Both the position numbers and the translations under genes were made by a program. A model generated the notes under the pieces. That model was not told the DNA's origin. It was given only the letters and a program-made list of their open reading frames with translations, and searched no databases. Positions 1-9,337 of a DNA stretch of 64,000 nt are shown piece after piece (positions within the stretch are counted from its first letter, which is position 1; each line of letters starts with the position of its first letter). Source of the stretch: Spiroplasma endosymbiont of Labia minor (GTDB lineage: Bacteria > Bacillota_I > Bacilli_A > Mycoplasmatales > Mycoplasmataceae); NCBI RefSeq assembly GCF_964019845.1, contig NZ_OZ026465.1, positions 248,001 through 312,000 on the forward strand. Direction: 5' to 3'.

Positions 1-1052
1 ATAAAAATGTAAATATAGATTGATTTGAAACATCAAATTTTGAGCCAGGTGATAAAGACCACCCAGGAAATATAGATGTTTCACCAAAATCAGAGCAAAA
101 TAAAGAATTTTTGAATATATCAAAAAATTCAATTAAAACAACCATAAAACAATCAGGAACTATTGACACCTCTGTTGGTGGTGGAACTGGAATTATAGAG
201 AATAAATCTTTTGATGCAAATATCACTTCAATCACTCAACTTGCCAACGGAACAATTTTAGCTAGCACTACATCTTCAATTTACAAATTAACAGCTGAAG
301 GCACAATTGATAAAAAAATTGAAACTATTGATAGTATTTTTCAAATATTTCAACTTGCCAACGGAACAATTTTAGCTGGAATTGGTAATTCGATTTATGA
401 ATTAACAGATGAAGGAAAAATAGACACGTCTGTAGGTAATGGAACTGGTATATTAGAAAATAAAACTTTTGATAGCACAATAGTTTCAATCACTCAACTT
501 GCCAACGGAACCATTTTAGTTGGAACTAACCTTAATTCAATTTACAAACTGACAGATGAAGGCAAAATTGATCATTCTGTTGGTACTAATGGAAATGGTA
601 AATTAGAAGACAAAACTTTAGATGGAGTAGTTTATTCAATCACTCAACTTGCCAACGGAACCATTTTAGTTGGCACTAGTACTGGTTCAATTTACAAACT
701 GACAGATGAAGGCAAAATTGATCATTCTGTTGGTACTAATGGAAATGGTAAATTAGAAGACAAAACTTTAGATGGAGTAGTTTATTCAATCACTCAACTT
801 GCCAACGGAACCATTTTGGCTGGAACAACTTTTGGTCAACAAAATTCTGATAATTTTGGTTCAATTTACAAGTTAACAGATGAAGGCAAAATTGATACAA
901 CTGTTGGTAGTGGGAGCAATGGTAAAATTGAAAATGGAACAATTGATTTAGGTGCACGCGCAATCACTCAACTTGCCAATGGAACCATTTTGGCTGGAAC
1001 TAGTTCTATTTGAACCAATAAAATTGGTTCAATTTATAAATTAGTTAATTAA
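1..1052 (+). CDS. Repeat-rich surface lipoprotein-family protein, 5' end outside window
   Basis: The frame is open from base 3 and ends at TAA 1050-1052, with TGA at 21 and 1011 read as Trp. The product is built of repeats of about 40-50 residues, each with ITQLANGTILAGT, then SIYKLTDEGKIDTSVG and a GNGTG..E.K.FD turn. The pattern resembles the delta-60/beta-propeller type of repeat, in which each unit gives one blade-like strand set. The segment before the repeats (ISKNSIKTTIKQSGTID) matches the lipoprotein at 5182-6446, so the missing N-terminus is probably a lipoprotein signal peptide. A hairpin terminator follows at 1104. Function is unknown; a surface or ligand-binding role is inference from the family architecture. 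Confidence 0.8.
536..817 (+). repeat. Exact 132-bp tandem duplication inside the repeat protein gene
   Basis: Bases 536-667 and 686-817 are identical by eye and lie 150 bp apart, that is 50 codons, so the reading frame is kept. The duplicated unit encodes one complete protein repeat. Identity at synonymous positions indicates a recent duplication or gene conversion, while the other repeats of the same gene have diverged. Confidence 0.85.
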
Positions 1053-1103
1053 TTTTTTATGAATTGAAAGATAAATTTTAATGTTATAAATGATTTTATA
1101 AAA

Positions 1104-1132
1104 AATATCTATTTGTAGATATTTTTTATATT
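1104..1132 (+). terminator. Rho-independent terminator after repeat protein gene
   Basis: An 8-bp stem AATATCTA / TAGATATT around a TTTG loop is followed by TTTTATATTT. It ends the repeat-protein transcript. Confidence 0.75.
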
Positions 1133-1213
1133 TAATGGACAATATTTAAAATTAGCATAATTTTTATTTTCAATAATTTTAGACAATACTGGTTGAATGG
1201 TTGAATAAAATTA

Positions 1214-1253
1214 TTGAATTTTACTTTAATTAGAATTATAATATAACAGTTAT
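1214..1253 (+). promoter_or_regulatory. Promoter and palindrome upstream of MarR-family gene
   Basis: TTGAAT (1214-1219) and a perfect TATAAT (1237-1242) are 17 bases apart. Directly downstream is the palindrome ATAACAGTTAT (1243-1253), next to GTAACATAT. MarR regulators usually bind such palindromes near their own start site, so this is a plausible autoregulatory operator. The binding is inferred. Confidence 0.6.
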
Positions 1254-1281
1254 GTAACATATTTAATGTAGGGGTAATATT

Positions 1282-1713
1282 ATGAAATATAGAATGAATT
1301 GACCTTCGGGAATTAAATTATATGTTATGTCTCAAAGAGCAATAGAATTTGTGGAAAGAAGAATTGCACAATTCAAATTAAAACGTAATGCATTTTGTTT
1401 TGTAATAGGGGCTGTTGTTACTCCTGGTTTATCACAAGAATTAACATCAAAATTTTTTGGTGTTGATAAATCAACAGCAGCAAGAAGAATAGATACGTTA
1501 GAAAAAAAAGGATTCATTAAACGTGTTCACAATCAAGAAAATAAAAGAGAAAATAAAATTTTTGCAACTGAATTGGGTGAACAATTATATAATGAAGCGC
1601 TTGTGGCATTGAATGATTGAGAAGAATTATATATTGCAGAGAATCCTGGCCAAAATTTTGCATTTATTTTTGAAGCGCTTAAAGAAGTTATTATTCCATT
1701 ACGTAAACGTTAA
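1282..1713 (+). CDS. MarR-family winged-helix transcriptional regulator
   Basis: This is a 143-residue protein that reads through TGA Trp codons at 1297 and 1618. ATG 1282 is preceded by AGGGG at a good distance, which favours it over the internal ATG at 1327. The middle shows the winged-helix pattern of MarR: TSKFFGVDKSTAARRIDTL as the recognition helix, then KKGFIKRVHNQENKRENKIF as the wing with the typical D/N-x-R basic hairpin. A C-terminal helix (residues about 110-143) would form the dimer interface. It lies 62 bases upstream of, and codirectional with, a YhgE/Pip-type membrane protein, the kind of export-related gene often controlled by MarR proteins. The ligand is unknown. Confidence 0.8.
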
Positions 1714-1775
1714 TATCTTTTATAATAATTATTTTGCTATTTATTATACAAATGTGCAGAAAGAAGAAATAGAAA

Positions 1776-4289
1776 ATGAAAAATTGATGGTTATCTTTTA
1801 AAACAGATTTTGAATTTAGAGTTTTATCTTCATGAAAAAGACTAATTAAATTTTTTGGAATTTGTATTGTACCAATTATTTATGCCATTATATGTATTGT
1901 AGCTTTTTGAAACCCAATTCCAAATATTGGTAAAGCATCAATGGCATTTTTGGATGAAGATGCAAAAAAAACATTAATTATAAAAGAAAAAGATTTAACA
2001 CAAGTTGTTACTTCAAAATTTTATGTTGTGGATGATTCAAAAATTATTGTAGATGAAAATGTTTATGGTAAATTTGGTGAAGAAAATTTCAAATATAAAA
2101 ACTGATTCCATGATAATAACGGTAAATCCGTAACTGTTTTAAATGATTCCACATCATCAATAACAATAGATGAAAATTTATATAGTATAAAATATTTTAA
2201 TACTTGAGATTTATTTAAAAATGTTTTGACAAAACAAGATATTACAAGGCAAGACACAGAAACTAAATTTTCAGTATCAATAAATGCAGCAGGTCAAAGT
2301 ATAGATTTTAACAACATTAGTTACTTAAAAAATGATGATGCAAAAAATGCTTTTAAAGATAAAAAATATTATGTGCAATTTTTGATTAAAGAAAATTTTC
2401 TGCAAACTATCTTAGTTAATTTAAGTAATGTATTAACATTTGATTCATTAAATCCTAGTTTTGATTATAAAGATATACCAAGTATAGATATGTGATCGAC
2501 ATTTTCACATAACTTTATTTTTGGTTATTATTTAAATACAGTAGGAGAATTTAAATCTGCATTATTAATTGATTTAATAGGTTCACTACTTAATGTTGCT
2601 GGTAATTTAATTATAAATGATATCAATGATGATATTAGTGCAATAGTTGATAAAATTATTGATAATAACGCTATAACTTTTGATGATGCCAAAAACAATG
2701 CACCAACACAAATTATCGACACAGCAAGTAATGCAAATTTAGTTGATTGAACAACAAACAATGATTCACAAGCTGCAGCAGATAATAGATATGTTCTTTC
2801 AGATACAACATCAGACACTACAAATTCTTTATTTGGTAATATTTCAGAGACAAACTCACAATTAGATCCAACAAATACTGGAGTTTATAAAGATACTGGT
2901 TATGTTAAAAAAATGATTACAAATTTTCATAATATTGTTGAATCTGATATCTTTAAATTCTTAATTTCATTAGATACATCAAATAATTTGGGAAGTTTAA
3001 AAACAAAAATTGAATCTTTATATAATAATAGACAAGTAATCAATAAAATTTTATGAGATTACGCTCACGAAATAGATTGACGTACAGATAATCAAAAAGT
3101 TGCTGTTAATGCTTTCGGTTCATCATATATTAGTATGGCTTTAAATAATAAAACGGTTGTTAATTCAATCGAAAAAGCTGTACCTTTTTTTGATACAAGT
3201 GTAGATGGTAATTTGACTTTAACTAAATTGTTTACAAATGGAACTGATGAAATTACACAATATGCACAAGTTCAATTATTTAAACAAAATTTGGAAACTT
3301 GATTAAAAACTAATTTTTCTGGATCAACATTAGCAGCTATTTTAAGTGAAATGGTTTCTAAAATAACAGATGCTCCAAAAAACATCAGTGGAATTTTTAA
3401 TATTGAAATTCAAGGTATTGAAAATGGACTATATGGTATTGGACTTGGAGAATTCTTTCTATTAATTGGTATGTTTGTTGGAACATTAATGCAAACGTTT
3501 GTTTATGATAGAGCTAAACGTTCTAAAAAAGCAAATGCAATACAATATTACTTAGGTAAAGTCACTTTAATGATGATTACTGGATTCTTGCAAGTCACTT
3601 TATTAACTCTAGCAGTAGTAGCTGCAGGTTGATGAGTGTTAGGTGCAGGAACAATTTTATTACTCTGATTATGATTGCTTGCAATAGAAGCGACATTTGT
3701 TGCAATAATTTCTTCACTGTGATTTTCTTTAAAAGATGAAACGGTTGGCAAATTTGTTGTTGTTGTTTATATGGTTTTAAATTTAGCATCTGGTTGAGGT
3801 ACATTTCCAGCCTTTATGCAATTTGGTTTCTTTGATTTTGTTTCAAATATAGTTCCATTTACATATGCTCTCCATGGAATAGGATCAATAGTTTATGGAA
3901 TAGGATCAATTGGTATAAATTTAGCTGATACTTTGTATATCCTAATGCAATGAGGAATTTTATGAATATTTTTTGCGGTATTCATTTCATTGGGAATAGG
4001 GATGTCAATTTTAAGAAATAGAGAAATTTTATTTGGTTCTTATAAAGCAAAATGAATAATTGATGGTTTGACTGCTTTGAATATGGGGAAAGAGCTAAAT
4101 GAATTTAAATTAGATAATCACAAATATAATTGAAAATCTCTTGGAAATGATTGAAATAAGGATTTGTATTGAAAAGTCAGAGAGTTACATCCGTTTGAAG
4201 GTAAATTTAAGTGATTTAAAAATAAAGTAAGAGAACCCGAATTAAAACCAAATTATTCAGATGATGATATTATTTCAAGGAATGAATAA
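1776..4289 (+). CDS. YhgE/Pip-family large membrane protein
   Basis: This is an 837-residue protein with about 20 TGA Trp codons; an in-frame TAG at 1770 fixes the start at ATG 1776. It opens with a cytoplasmic stretch (WWLSFKTDFEFRVLSSWKRL) and one membrane segment (IKFFGICIVPIIYAIICIVAF), followed by a long extracytoplasmic region of about 480 residues. A C-terminal cluster of about five hydrophobic segments runs from about residue 545 to 755 (EFFLLIGMFVGTLMQ, VTLMMITGFLQVTLLTLAVVAAGW, WLLAIEATFVAIISSLW). That layout matches YhgE/Pip proteins, relatives of ABC-2 permeases linked in other Firmicutes to type VII secretion or phage infection. A short basic cytosolic tail ends it. It probably shares a transcript with the MarR gene upstream. 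Confidence 0.75.
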
Positions 4290-4354
4290 TATAAGTTTTA
4301 AGTTTTATTAATAGTTAATTGATGTAATTTAACATATGATGAGAAAACATATTT

Positions 4355-5040
4355 ATGAATTTAGCAAATAAAATTACTATTTTAAGATTAATTTTATTTC
4401 CATTAGCAATTGTTTTATTATTAATTTCAGGTTACGTGCTTTTAGCCAATGAAATCTTTGAGCAAACGAAATTTCAATTGGAACGTATCATTTAAAAATT
4501 GCTTGGATCATAGCAGCAATTGTGTTTCGGATAGTTGCATTTACTGATTTTTTGGATGACTGAATTGCTAGAAAATATAATCAAACAACTACATTTGGTA
4601 AGTTTGCAGATGCAGCAGCAGATAAAATTTTAAATAATTCAGTGATTATTATTTTTGCAGTTATGCAAATATTACCTATTTGAATGGTATTAATAGGTTT
4701 TATTAGAGATTTTACAATAGATGCATTAAGACAAATTTTATCATCAAAAAATATATTAATGGGTGCTGGTCCTTTAGGCAAATGAAGAACAGCTATTCAA
4801 ATGATTGGACTGTTTATCTTGTTTTTTATTAATTTCCATACATTTGGAGGTTCTTGAAATGAGACATGAATTTATGATGAATATGGATGAATTAATCAAT
4901 TGGCTTTGATTCCAATGTATTTAGCTACTTTATTTGCCATTATTTCAATGTGCGATTATATAAATAAAAATAAAAAGGTGATTTTAGATTCATTAAAATC
5001 AGATGACCCTGTAAGCACAAATAAAGAAAATAATACTTAA
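4355..5040 (+). pseudogene. pgsA: CDP-diacylglycerol--glycerol-3-phosphate phosphatidyltransferase, frameshifted
   Basis: ATG 4355 opens a typical PgsA N-terminus (MNLANKITILRLILFPLAIVL), but this frame stops at TAA 4493-4495. The rest continues in the -1 frame from about 4440-4480 to TAA 5038-5040: TYHLKIAWIIAAIV, then the CDP-alcohol phosphotransferase motif TDFLDDWIAR...FGKFADAAADK. PgsA makes phosphatidylglycerophosphate for anionic lipids. Besides the frameshift, the motif D-x2-D-G-x2-A-R has Asp in place of its invariant Gly (GAC, one base from GGC). Two independent lesions suggest a decaying gene, unless the frameshift is a read error. pgsA is normally essential, so another copy would be expected elsewhere. 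Confidence 0.7.
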
Positions 5041-5181
5041 CTTATTAAATATAGATATTGCTTAATTGTTCTTAATAATTTATAAATGGCTTATCTGTAT
5101 CTAAATAATTTTAAAAAAGTCTTGCTTTTTTATAATGTTTATGATAAACCATTGTAAATCAGTTCGGGGAGATGATTTTAT

Positions 5182-6446
5182 TTGAAAAGATTATTGCAAA
5201 TATTAGGGGTAATTGGAATTACGTTAACTGGTGTATCATCAGTTATATCTTGTGTTTCTATTTCTTTAAATAATCAGAAAATAAATTTAAATTCTTTATA
5301 TAGTCTAGATTCTGTAAACGTTTATGTTGATGATAATCATAACGTTGAGCAAAAAAATATCGCCGAAATTATTGAATACGTAATGGCACAAGTTGAGCAA
5401 AGAATATTAAAAGAATCACCAGAGGCTAAACTTTACACTGATTTTACAACAAATGCAGCAGATGTAATAAAGCTGATGATTTTTCAGTAAATAAAGTTAA
5501 TATGTTAGTTACAGCTATGAGCGATTCAAAATATTTGTTCGGAGTAAAAGATGTTTCAATAATATTTAAGTCAGTTCCACGTTTAGATTTATCAACTTTA
5601 ATTAATAATATTGAATTTCAAACATCAAAAACGTTGATTACAGAATTAGAAGCTAAAAAAAGATGATTTAGCTTAAATGAAGCTAAACTAAAATCAATAA
5701 ATTCAAGAGTAGATATTTCTTGATTTGAAATTGCAAATTTCAATGCAGGTAGTGAAGATACATTAGGAAAAATAGATATTTTTGCGACGTGGATACACTA
5801 TGGACAATTTAAAAATACAGTGACTGTTTCAATTAAAACAATCATTAAGCAAACAGGTTCAATTGATACAGCAGTTGGTAATGGAACCGGGAAAATAAGT
5901 GATCAACAAATTAATTATGGTATTACTAAAATTGTTCAACTTAAAAACGGTATTATTTTGATTGGAGCCAATATGGGCTTATTTAGATCTACAGATGTAG
6001 ATGAAATCAATGATATCTCATTTAATTCTTCTAATAATATTTTAAACCATAATGTTACTTCAATCACTCAACTTGCCAATGGAAATGTACTGGTTATAAC
6101 AAATGATGGTTCAATTTATCAATTAACAGCTGAAGGTAAAATTGACACCTCTGTTGGTGGTGGAACTGGAAATATTGAGGTAGGAATTCATGGGTATCCG
6201 AGAGTAATAGTACAGCTATCAAATGGCACTATTTTAGTTGGAACAAGTAATGGTTTAATTTACAAACTAACAGATGAAGATAAAATAGATCATTCAGTTG
6301 GTGATGGAACTGGTAAATTAGAAGACAAAATTTTTGATCACTTAATTATTGCGATTATAGAATTGCCAAATAGAATTGTTCTTGCTTCAACTGGTAATAT
6401 CGATAGCACTGGAACCAAGTCATCTATTTATAGATTAGTTTTATAA
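5182..6446 (+). pseudogene. Repeat-containing lipoprotein, frameshifted copy
   Basis: TTG 5182 follows GGGGAGA and starts a lipoprotein signal: basic MKRLL, a hydrophobic core and lipobox VISC with Cys24. The first frame stops at TAA 5488-5490. Homologous coding continues in the -1 frame from about 5466 (NKVNMLVTAMSDSKYLF...) through an Ig-like-looking segment (WFEIANFNAGSEDTLGKIDI) and then delta-60-like repeats (ITQLANGNVLVITN, IYQLTAEGKIDTSVG) to 6446. The repeat part is close to the gene at 1-1052. One base indel breaks the gene after about 98 codons. No long homopolymer or short tandem repeat is seen at the break, so simple slip-strand phase variation is not obvious. Confidence 0.75.
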
Positions 6447-6485
6447 TTTTATTAAGTATAAATATAATAAATTTTATAAACTAGC

Positions 6486-6507
6486 GTGAACCCCAAAAGT
6501 GGGACAC
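6486..6507. repeat. IS3-type terminal-repeat-like remnant
   Basis: The stretch TGAACCCCAAAAGTGGGACA resembles the inverted-repeat ends of IS150-group IS3 elements (pattern TGnnCTGnCCCCnAAAAGTTGGACA). No transposase lies nearby. A weak partial counterpart (GTGTCAAAACTTTTACA) is at about 6871. The assignment rests on pattern memory only. Confidence 0.3.
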
Positions 6508-6524
6508 ATAAAAAAGTCAAAAAA

Positions 6525-6551
6525 CATATCTATTCCTAGATATGCTTTTTT
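6525..6551 (+). terminator. Terminator after frameshifted repeat lipoprotein
   Basis: Stem CATATCTA / TAGATATG with loop TTCC is followed by CTTTTTT. The stem is almost the same as in the terminator at 1104, which follows the other repeat-protein gene, so the terminator was probably duplicated with the family. Confidence 0.75.
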
Positions 6552-6604
6552 GTCTGTTATTGTCTGTTATCATTTTAAGACTTAACTCTAAATTAAGGTG
6601 TTTT

Positions 6605-6847
6605 CTATATTCTTTTTCAAATTACAGAAATAATAAATATATTTAATACAATAATGATTATAAAGAATACTATACCTACTATAACCGTACTAATTAGAAC
6701 TGGTATTAATAAATAAGGTACTAAACCAGCGCCATTAACTGCGTTTATCACTACAACAAACGGTATAATACCTCCGCATAAAATTGCAATATCAAATAAT
6801 ACTGCTAAAACAATTGTTAATGTTCTTAATCAAATTACTCTATTCAT
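6605..6847 (-). CDS. Small hydrophobic membrane protein, minus strand
   Basis: An 80-residue protein appears only when TGA is read as Trp. Its start ATG (complement of 6845-6847) follows a strong AGAGGAG on the minus strand. The product has an N-terminal helix (WLRTLTIVLAVLFDIAILCGG), a second segment (VVVINAVNGAGLVPYLLIPVLI) and a third (VIVGIVFFIIIIVLNIFIISVIW), so two or three membrane passes and almost no soluble part. It stands alone against the direction of its neighbours, between a terminator and the potA region. An extended -10-like TGATATAAT lies upstream on its strand. I do not recognise the family. Confidence 0.6.
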
Positions 6848-7084
6848 TTTCTATTTCTCCTCTATGTCTAGTGTCAAAACTTTTACATAATAATTATATC
6901 ACATTTTTCTCCATTTTGCTACACTATTTAGAGAGGCCATCTTTGATTATTATTAGTTTCTAAAAATGCAAAAATTGTAAAATTTAATTTGAACAAAAAT
7001 TAAAAATATTGTAATATATGCATAATTGATTTATGATTATGTTAAGAATAAGTTTAAAATATTGTAAAAGGGATGTGTTGAATT

Positions 7085-7201
7085 ATGAAGAAATTATATA
7101 GTAAACAAGAGGTATATTTAATTTCTGAATGATTTAATGTCATTGTTGCAAGAAATGAATGATACGAAAAAGTTTTAGAAACACAGTCTCTCTCCGCATA
7201 A
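7085..7201 (+). CDS. Short hypothetical protein, 38 residues
   Basis: ATG 7085 follows AAAGGGATG and opens a 38-codon frame with two TGA Trp codons, ending at TAA 7199-7201. The product begins MKKLYSKQEVYLISEW and is charged, without signal or membrane segment. It could be a genuine small protein or the N-terminal remnant of a longer gene. Its neighbours give no hint. Confidence 0.35.
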
Positions 7202-7224
7202 GTTGCAAAACTATAAATTGAAAC

Positions 7225-7271
7225 TAGACATAATTTTTTTATGTCTATAAATATGTAGTATAAACTACGTA
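7225..7271. promoter_or_regulatory. Two inverted repeats upstream of potA
   Basis: TAGACATA (7225-7232) pairs with TATGTCTA (7240-7247) around a T-rich loop. A second palindrome, GTAGT-ATAA-ACTAC (7255-7268), lies 40 bases before the potA start. They may be a weak terminator and an operator for the polyamine operon. Neither role is proven by sequence. Confidence 0.35.
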
Positions 7272-7307
7272 TTGTTTTTATTTGAATTTGTAACAGGAGA
7301 TATGATT

Positions 7308-8363
7308 ATGGAACAACAACATATTTTAGAATTACGTAATGTTACTAAAGAATATGATGGAAATGTTATTTTGAAAGGTATCAGTTTTAACATTTTCAAG
7401 GGAGAATTTATTACGTTGCTTGGCCCTTCTGGATGTGGTAAAACAACAACATTAAATATTATTGCTGGATTTGAATCAACAAATGCAGGAGAAGTTTTGT
7501 TTGAAAATAAAGATTTGTTAAGTCAGTCAATTGAAAAAAGACAGATAAATACAATTTTTCAAGGCTATGGTTTATTTCCGCATATGGATGTTTTTGATAA
7601 TGTGGCGTATGGTTTAAAAATCGCTAAAGTAAAAAGAGATATTATTTTTAAAGAAGTAATAAAACATTTAAATTTAGTTGGTTTAAAAGGGTATGAGTAT
7701 AAAAAAATTAATGAATTATCTGGAGGGCAAAAACAACGTGTAGCTATTGCAAGAGCGTTAATTAAAAAACCAAAAATATTATTATTAGATGAGCCAATGT
7801 CTGCATTGGATGTAAAATTGAGAAAGCAAATGCAAGAAGAGCTAAAAAGATTGCAAGAAGAAATAGGGATTACTTTTATTTTAGTAACACATGATCAAGA
7901 AGAGGCATTAACTTTATCTGACCGAATTGTTTTACTAAATCAAGGAAAAATACAGCAGATAGGAACGCCAGAAGAAATTTATAATGAACCAGAAAATTTT
8001 TGAGTTGCAAACTTTGTTGGTGAATCAAACATTATTCAAAATGGTGAATTTATAGAAGATTTAAAAGTAAAATTTGATGGTAAAATTTTCAATTGTGTAG
8101 ATAAAGGTTTTGGGAATAATGAGACAAACATTGATATTGTAATTAGACCAGAAGACATAGATATTGAAGATTTTGGAAATGGTTATTTTGATGGTATTGT
8201 TGAATCGGCAATTTTTAAAGGTGTTTGATGAGAAATTATTGTAAAAACAAAATATCGCAATTGATTAGTGCACACAACCGATTTAGTTGATGAAAATGAA
8301 AAAGTTGCAATCAAATGAAATGTTGAAGATATTCATATTATGTGAAAAGAAATAGATGATTAG
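7308..8363 (+). CDS. potA: Spermidine/putrescine ABC transporter ATP-binding protein
   Basis: This 351-residue ATPase drives polyamine import through PotB/PotC. ATG 7308 was chosen because AGGAGA (7295-7300) is 7 bases before it; ATG 7302 would be too close. Walker [10 protein letters not shown] is at residues 39-47, Q-loop at [15 protein letters not shown], signature [15 protein letters not shown] from residue 137, Walker [14 protein letters not shown]-loop, then switch histidine in LVTHDQEEA. The C-terminal 110 residues ([24 protein letters not shown]) form the TOBE-type domain of the MalK/PotA class. It is the first gene of a tight potA-potB-potCD operon. Confidence 0.92.
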
Positions 8364-8364
8364 T

Positions 8365-9333
8365 ATGAAAAAAAAATTAGAAAATCAATCAGCAAAAGAT
8401 ATTAGTGAAAAAATTTTGGAATCTGCAGAAAAAGAAACAGTGGCTAATAATTCTGAAAGAGTACTAAAATATAAATGACAAAAATTCAAAAATTCAAAAG
8501 TACTTTTCAAAATTTCTCATTCAGTTTTTCCAATTGTATTACCGTTTATAATTGTAATGATTTTTTTGATAATAATTCCATTGATTGGAATTATAGTTTA
8601 TTCAATTGTTAAACCAACTGGAAATTCGCTATTATTTGAAATTTCATTTGAAAATTTCATTAAAATGTTTACAGACAAAAATATAATGATGGCTTTGTTA
8701 TTATCAGTACTGTATGCATTAATTGCTGCTTTTTTGTGTATTATTTTAGGATATCCGATTGCATATATAATGTGAAGATTAAAATCAAAATTATTGGCAA
8801 AAAATATTTGAGTATTAGTAACTATGCCAATTTGAATCTCTATGTTAATGAAAGTTTTGGGTTTACAATCTTTGTTTTATATTTTGGCACCAGGTCTATT
8901 GGGTACACCAATTGCAGTTATTATTGGTATGATCTATATGTTTTTACCATTTGCAATTACACCAATATATAATGCTTTAGAAACTTTTGACCCCGAATTA
9001 GAAAGAGCATCAAGAGATTTAGGAGCAGGTTCAATTAGAACTTTTTGAGCAGTGATTTTTAGACAAACTATTTTTGGAATGATAACTGGTTTTAGTTTAG
9101 TGATAGTTCAAGCATCAACCTCTCTTTTGGTTGTACATTATATTGGTAATGGAAAAATAACATTAATTGCAACAATTATAGAATCTTACTTTTTTAAAGG
9201 TTCAAATTTTGGTTATGGTGCTGCAATTTCAGTAGTTTTAGCCTTTTTGATTTTGATTTTAATGATAATCTTTAAATTATTATCAAACAGAGCAGAATAT
9301 TCAAAACGCAGAGCAAAAATAAAAGGAGTGTAG
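8365..9333 (+). CDS. potB: Spermidine/putrescine ABC transporter permease PotB
   Basis: This 322-residue permease starts one base after the potA stop. An N-terminal hydrophilic extension of about 50 residues (KKLENQSAKDISEKILE) precedes six membrane segments, the first being IVLPFIIVMIFLIIIPLIGIIVYSIV. The cytoplasmic EAA loop is present as LERASRDLGAGSIRTFWAVIF, which couples to PotA. TGA codons occur at Trp positions, so the frame looks broken only under the standard code. PotB pairs with the PotC half of the next gene to form the channel. Confidence 0.9.
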
Positions 9334-9337
9334 AATT

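Noticed and set aside
111-1013. Repeats near the window start as a CRISPR array
   Set aside because: The repeats are in-frame protein repeats with sense-biased variation and no unique spacers of constant length.
1613-1801. 62-residue + strand frame between MarR and the YhgE/Pip gene
   Set aside because: It overlaps the MarR end and the supported start at 1776 in another frame, without a ribosome-binding site.
3351-4289. Multiple apparent stop codons inside long frames, seen as gene breakage
   Set aside because: All are TGA at conserved Trp positions. Reading TGA as Trp restores full-length homologs such as L20, PotB and FtsY, so the code, not mutation, explains them.
7272-7307. TTG start of potA at 7272
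   Set aside because: The AGGAGA site points to ATG 7308, which also matches the usual PotA start.
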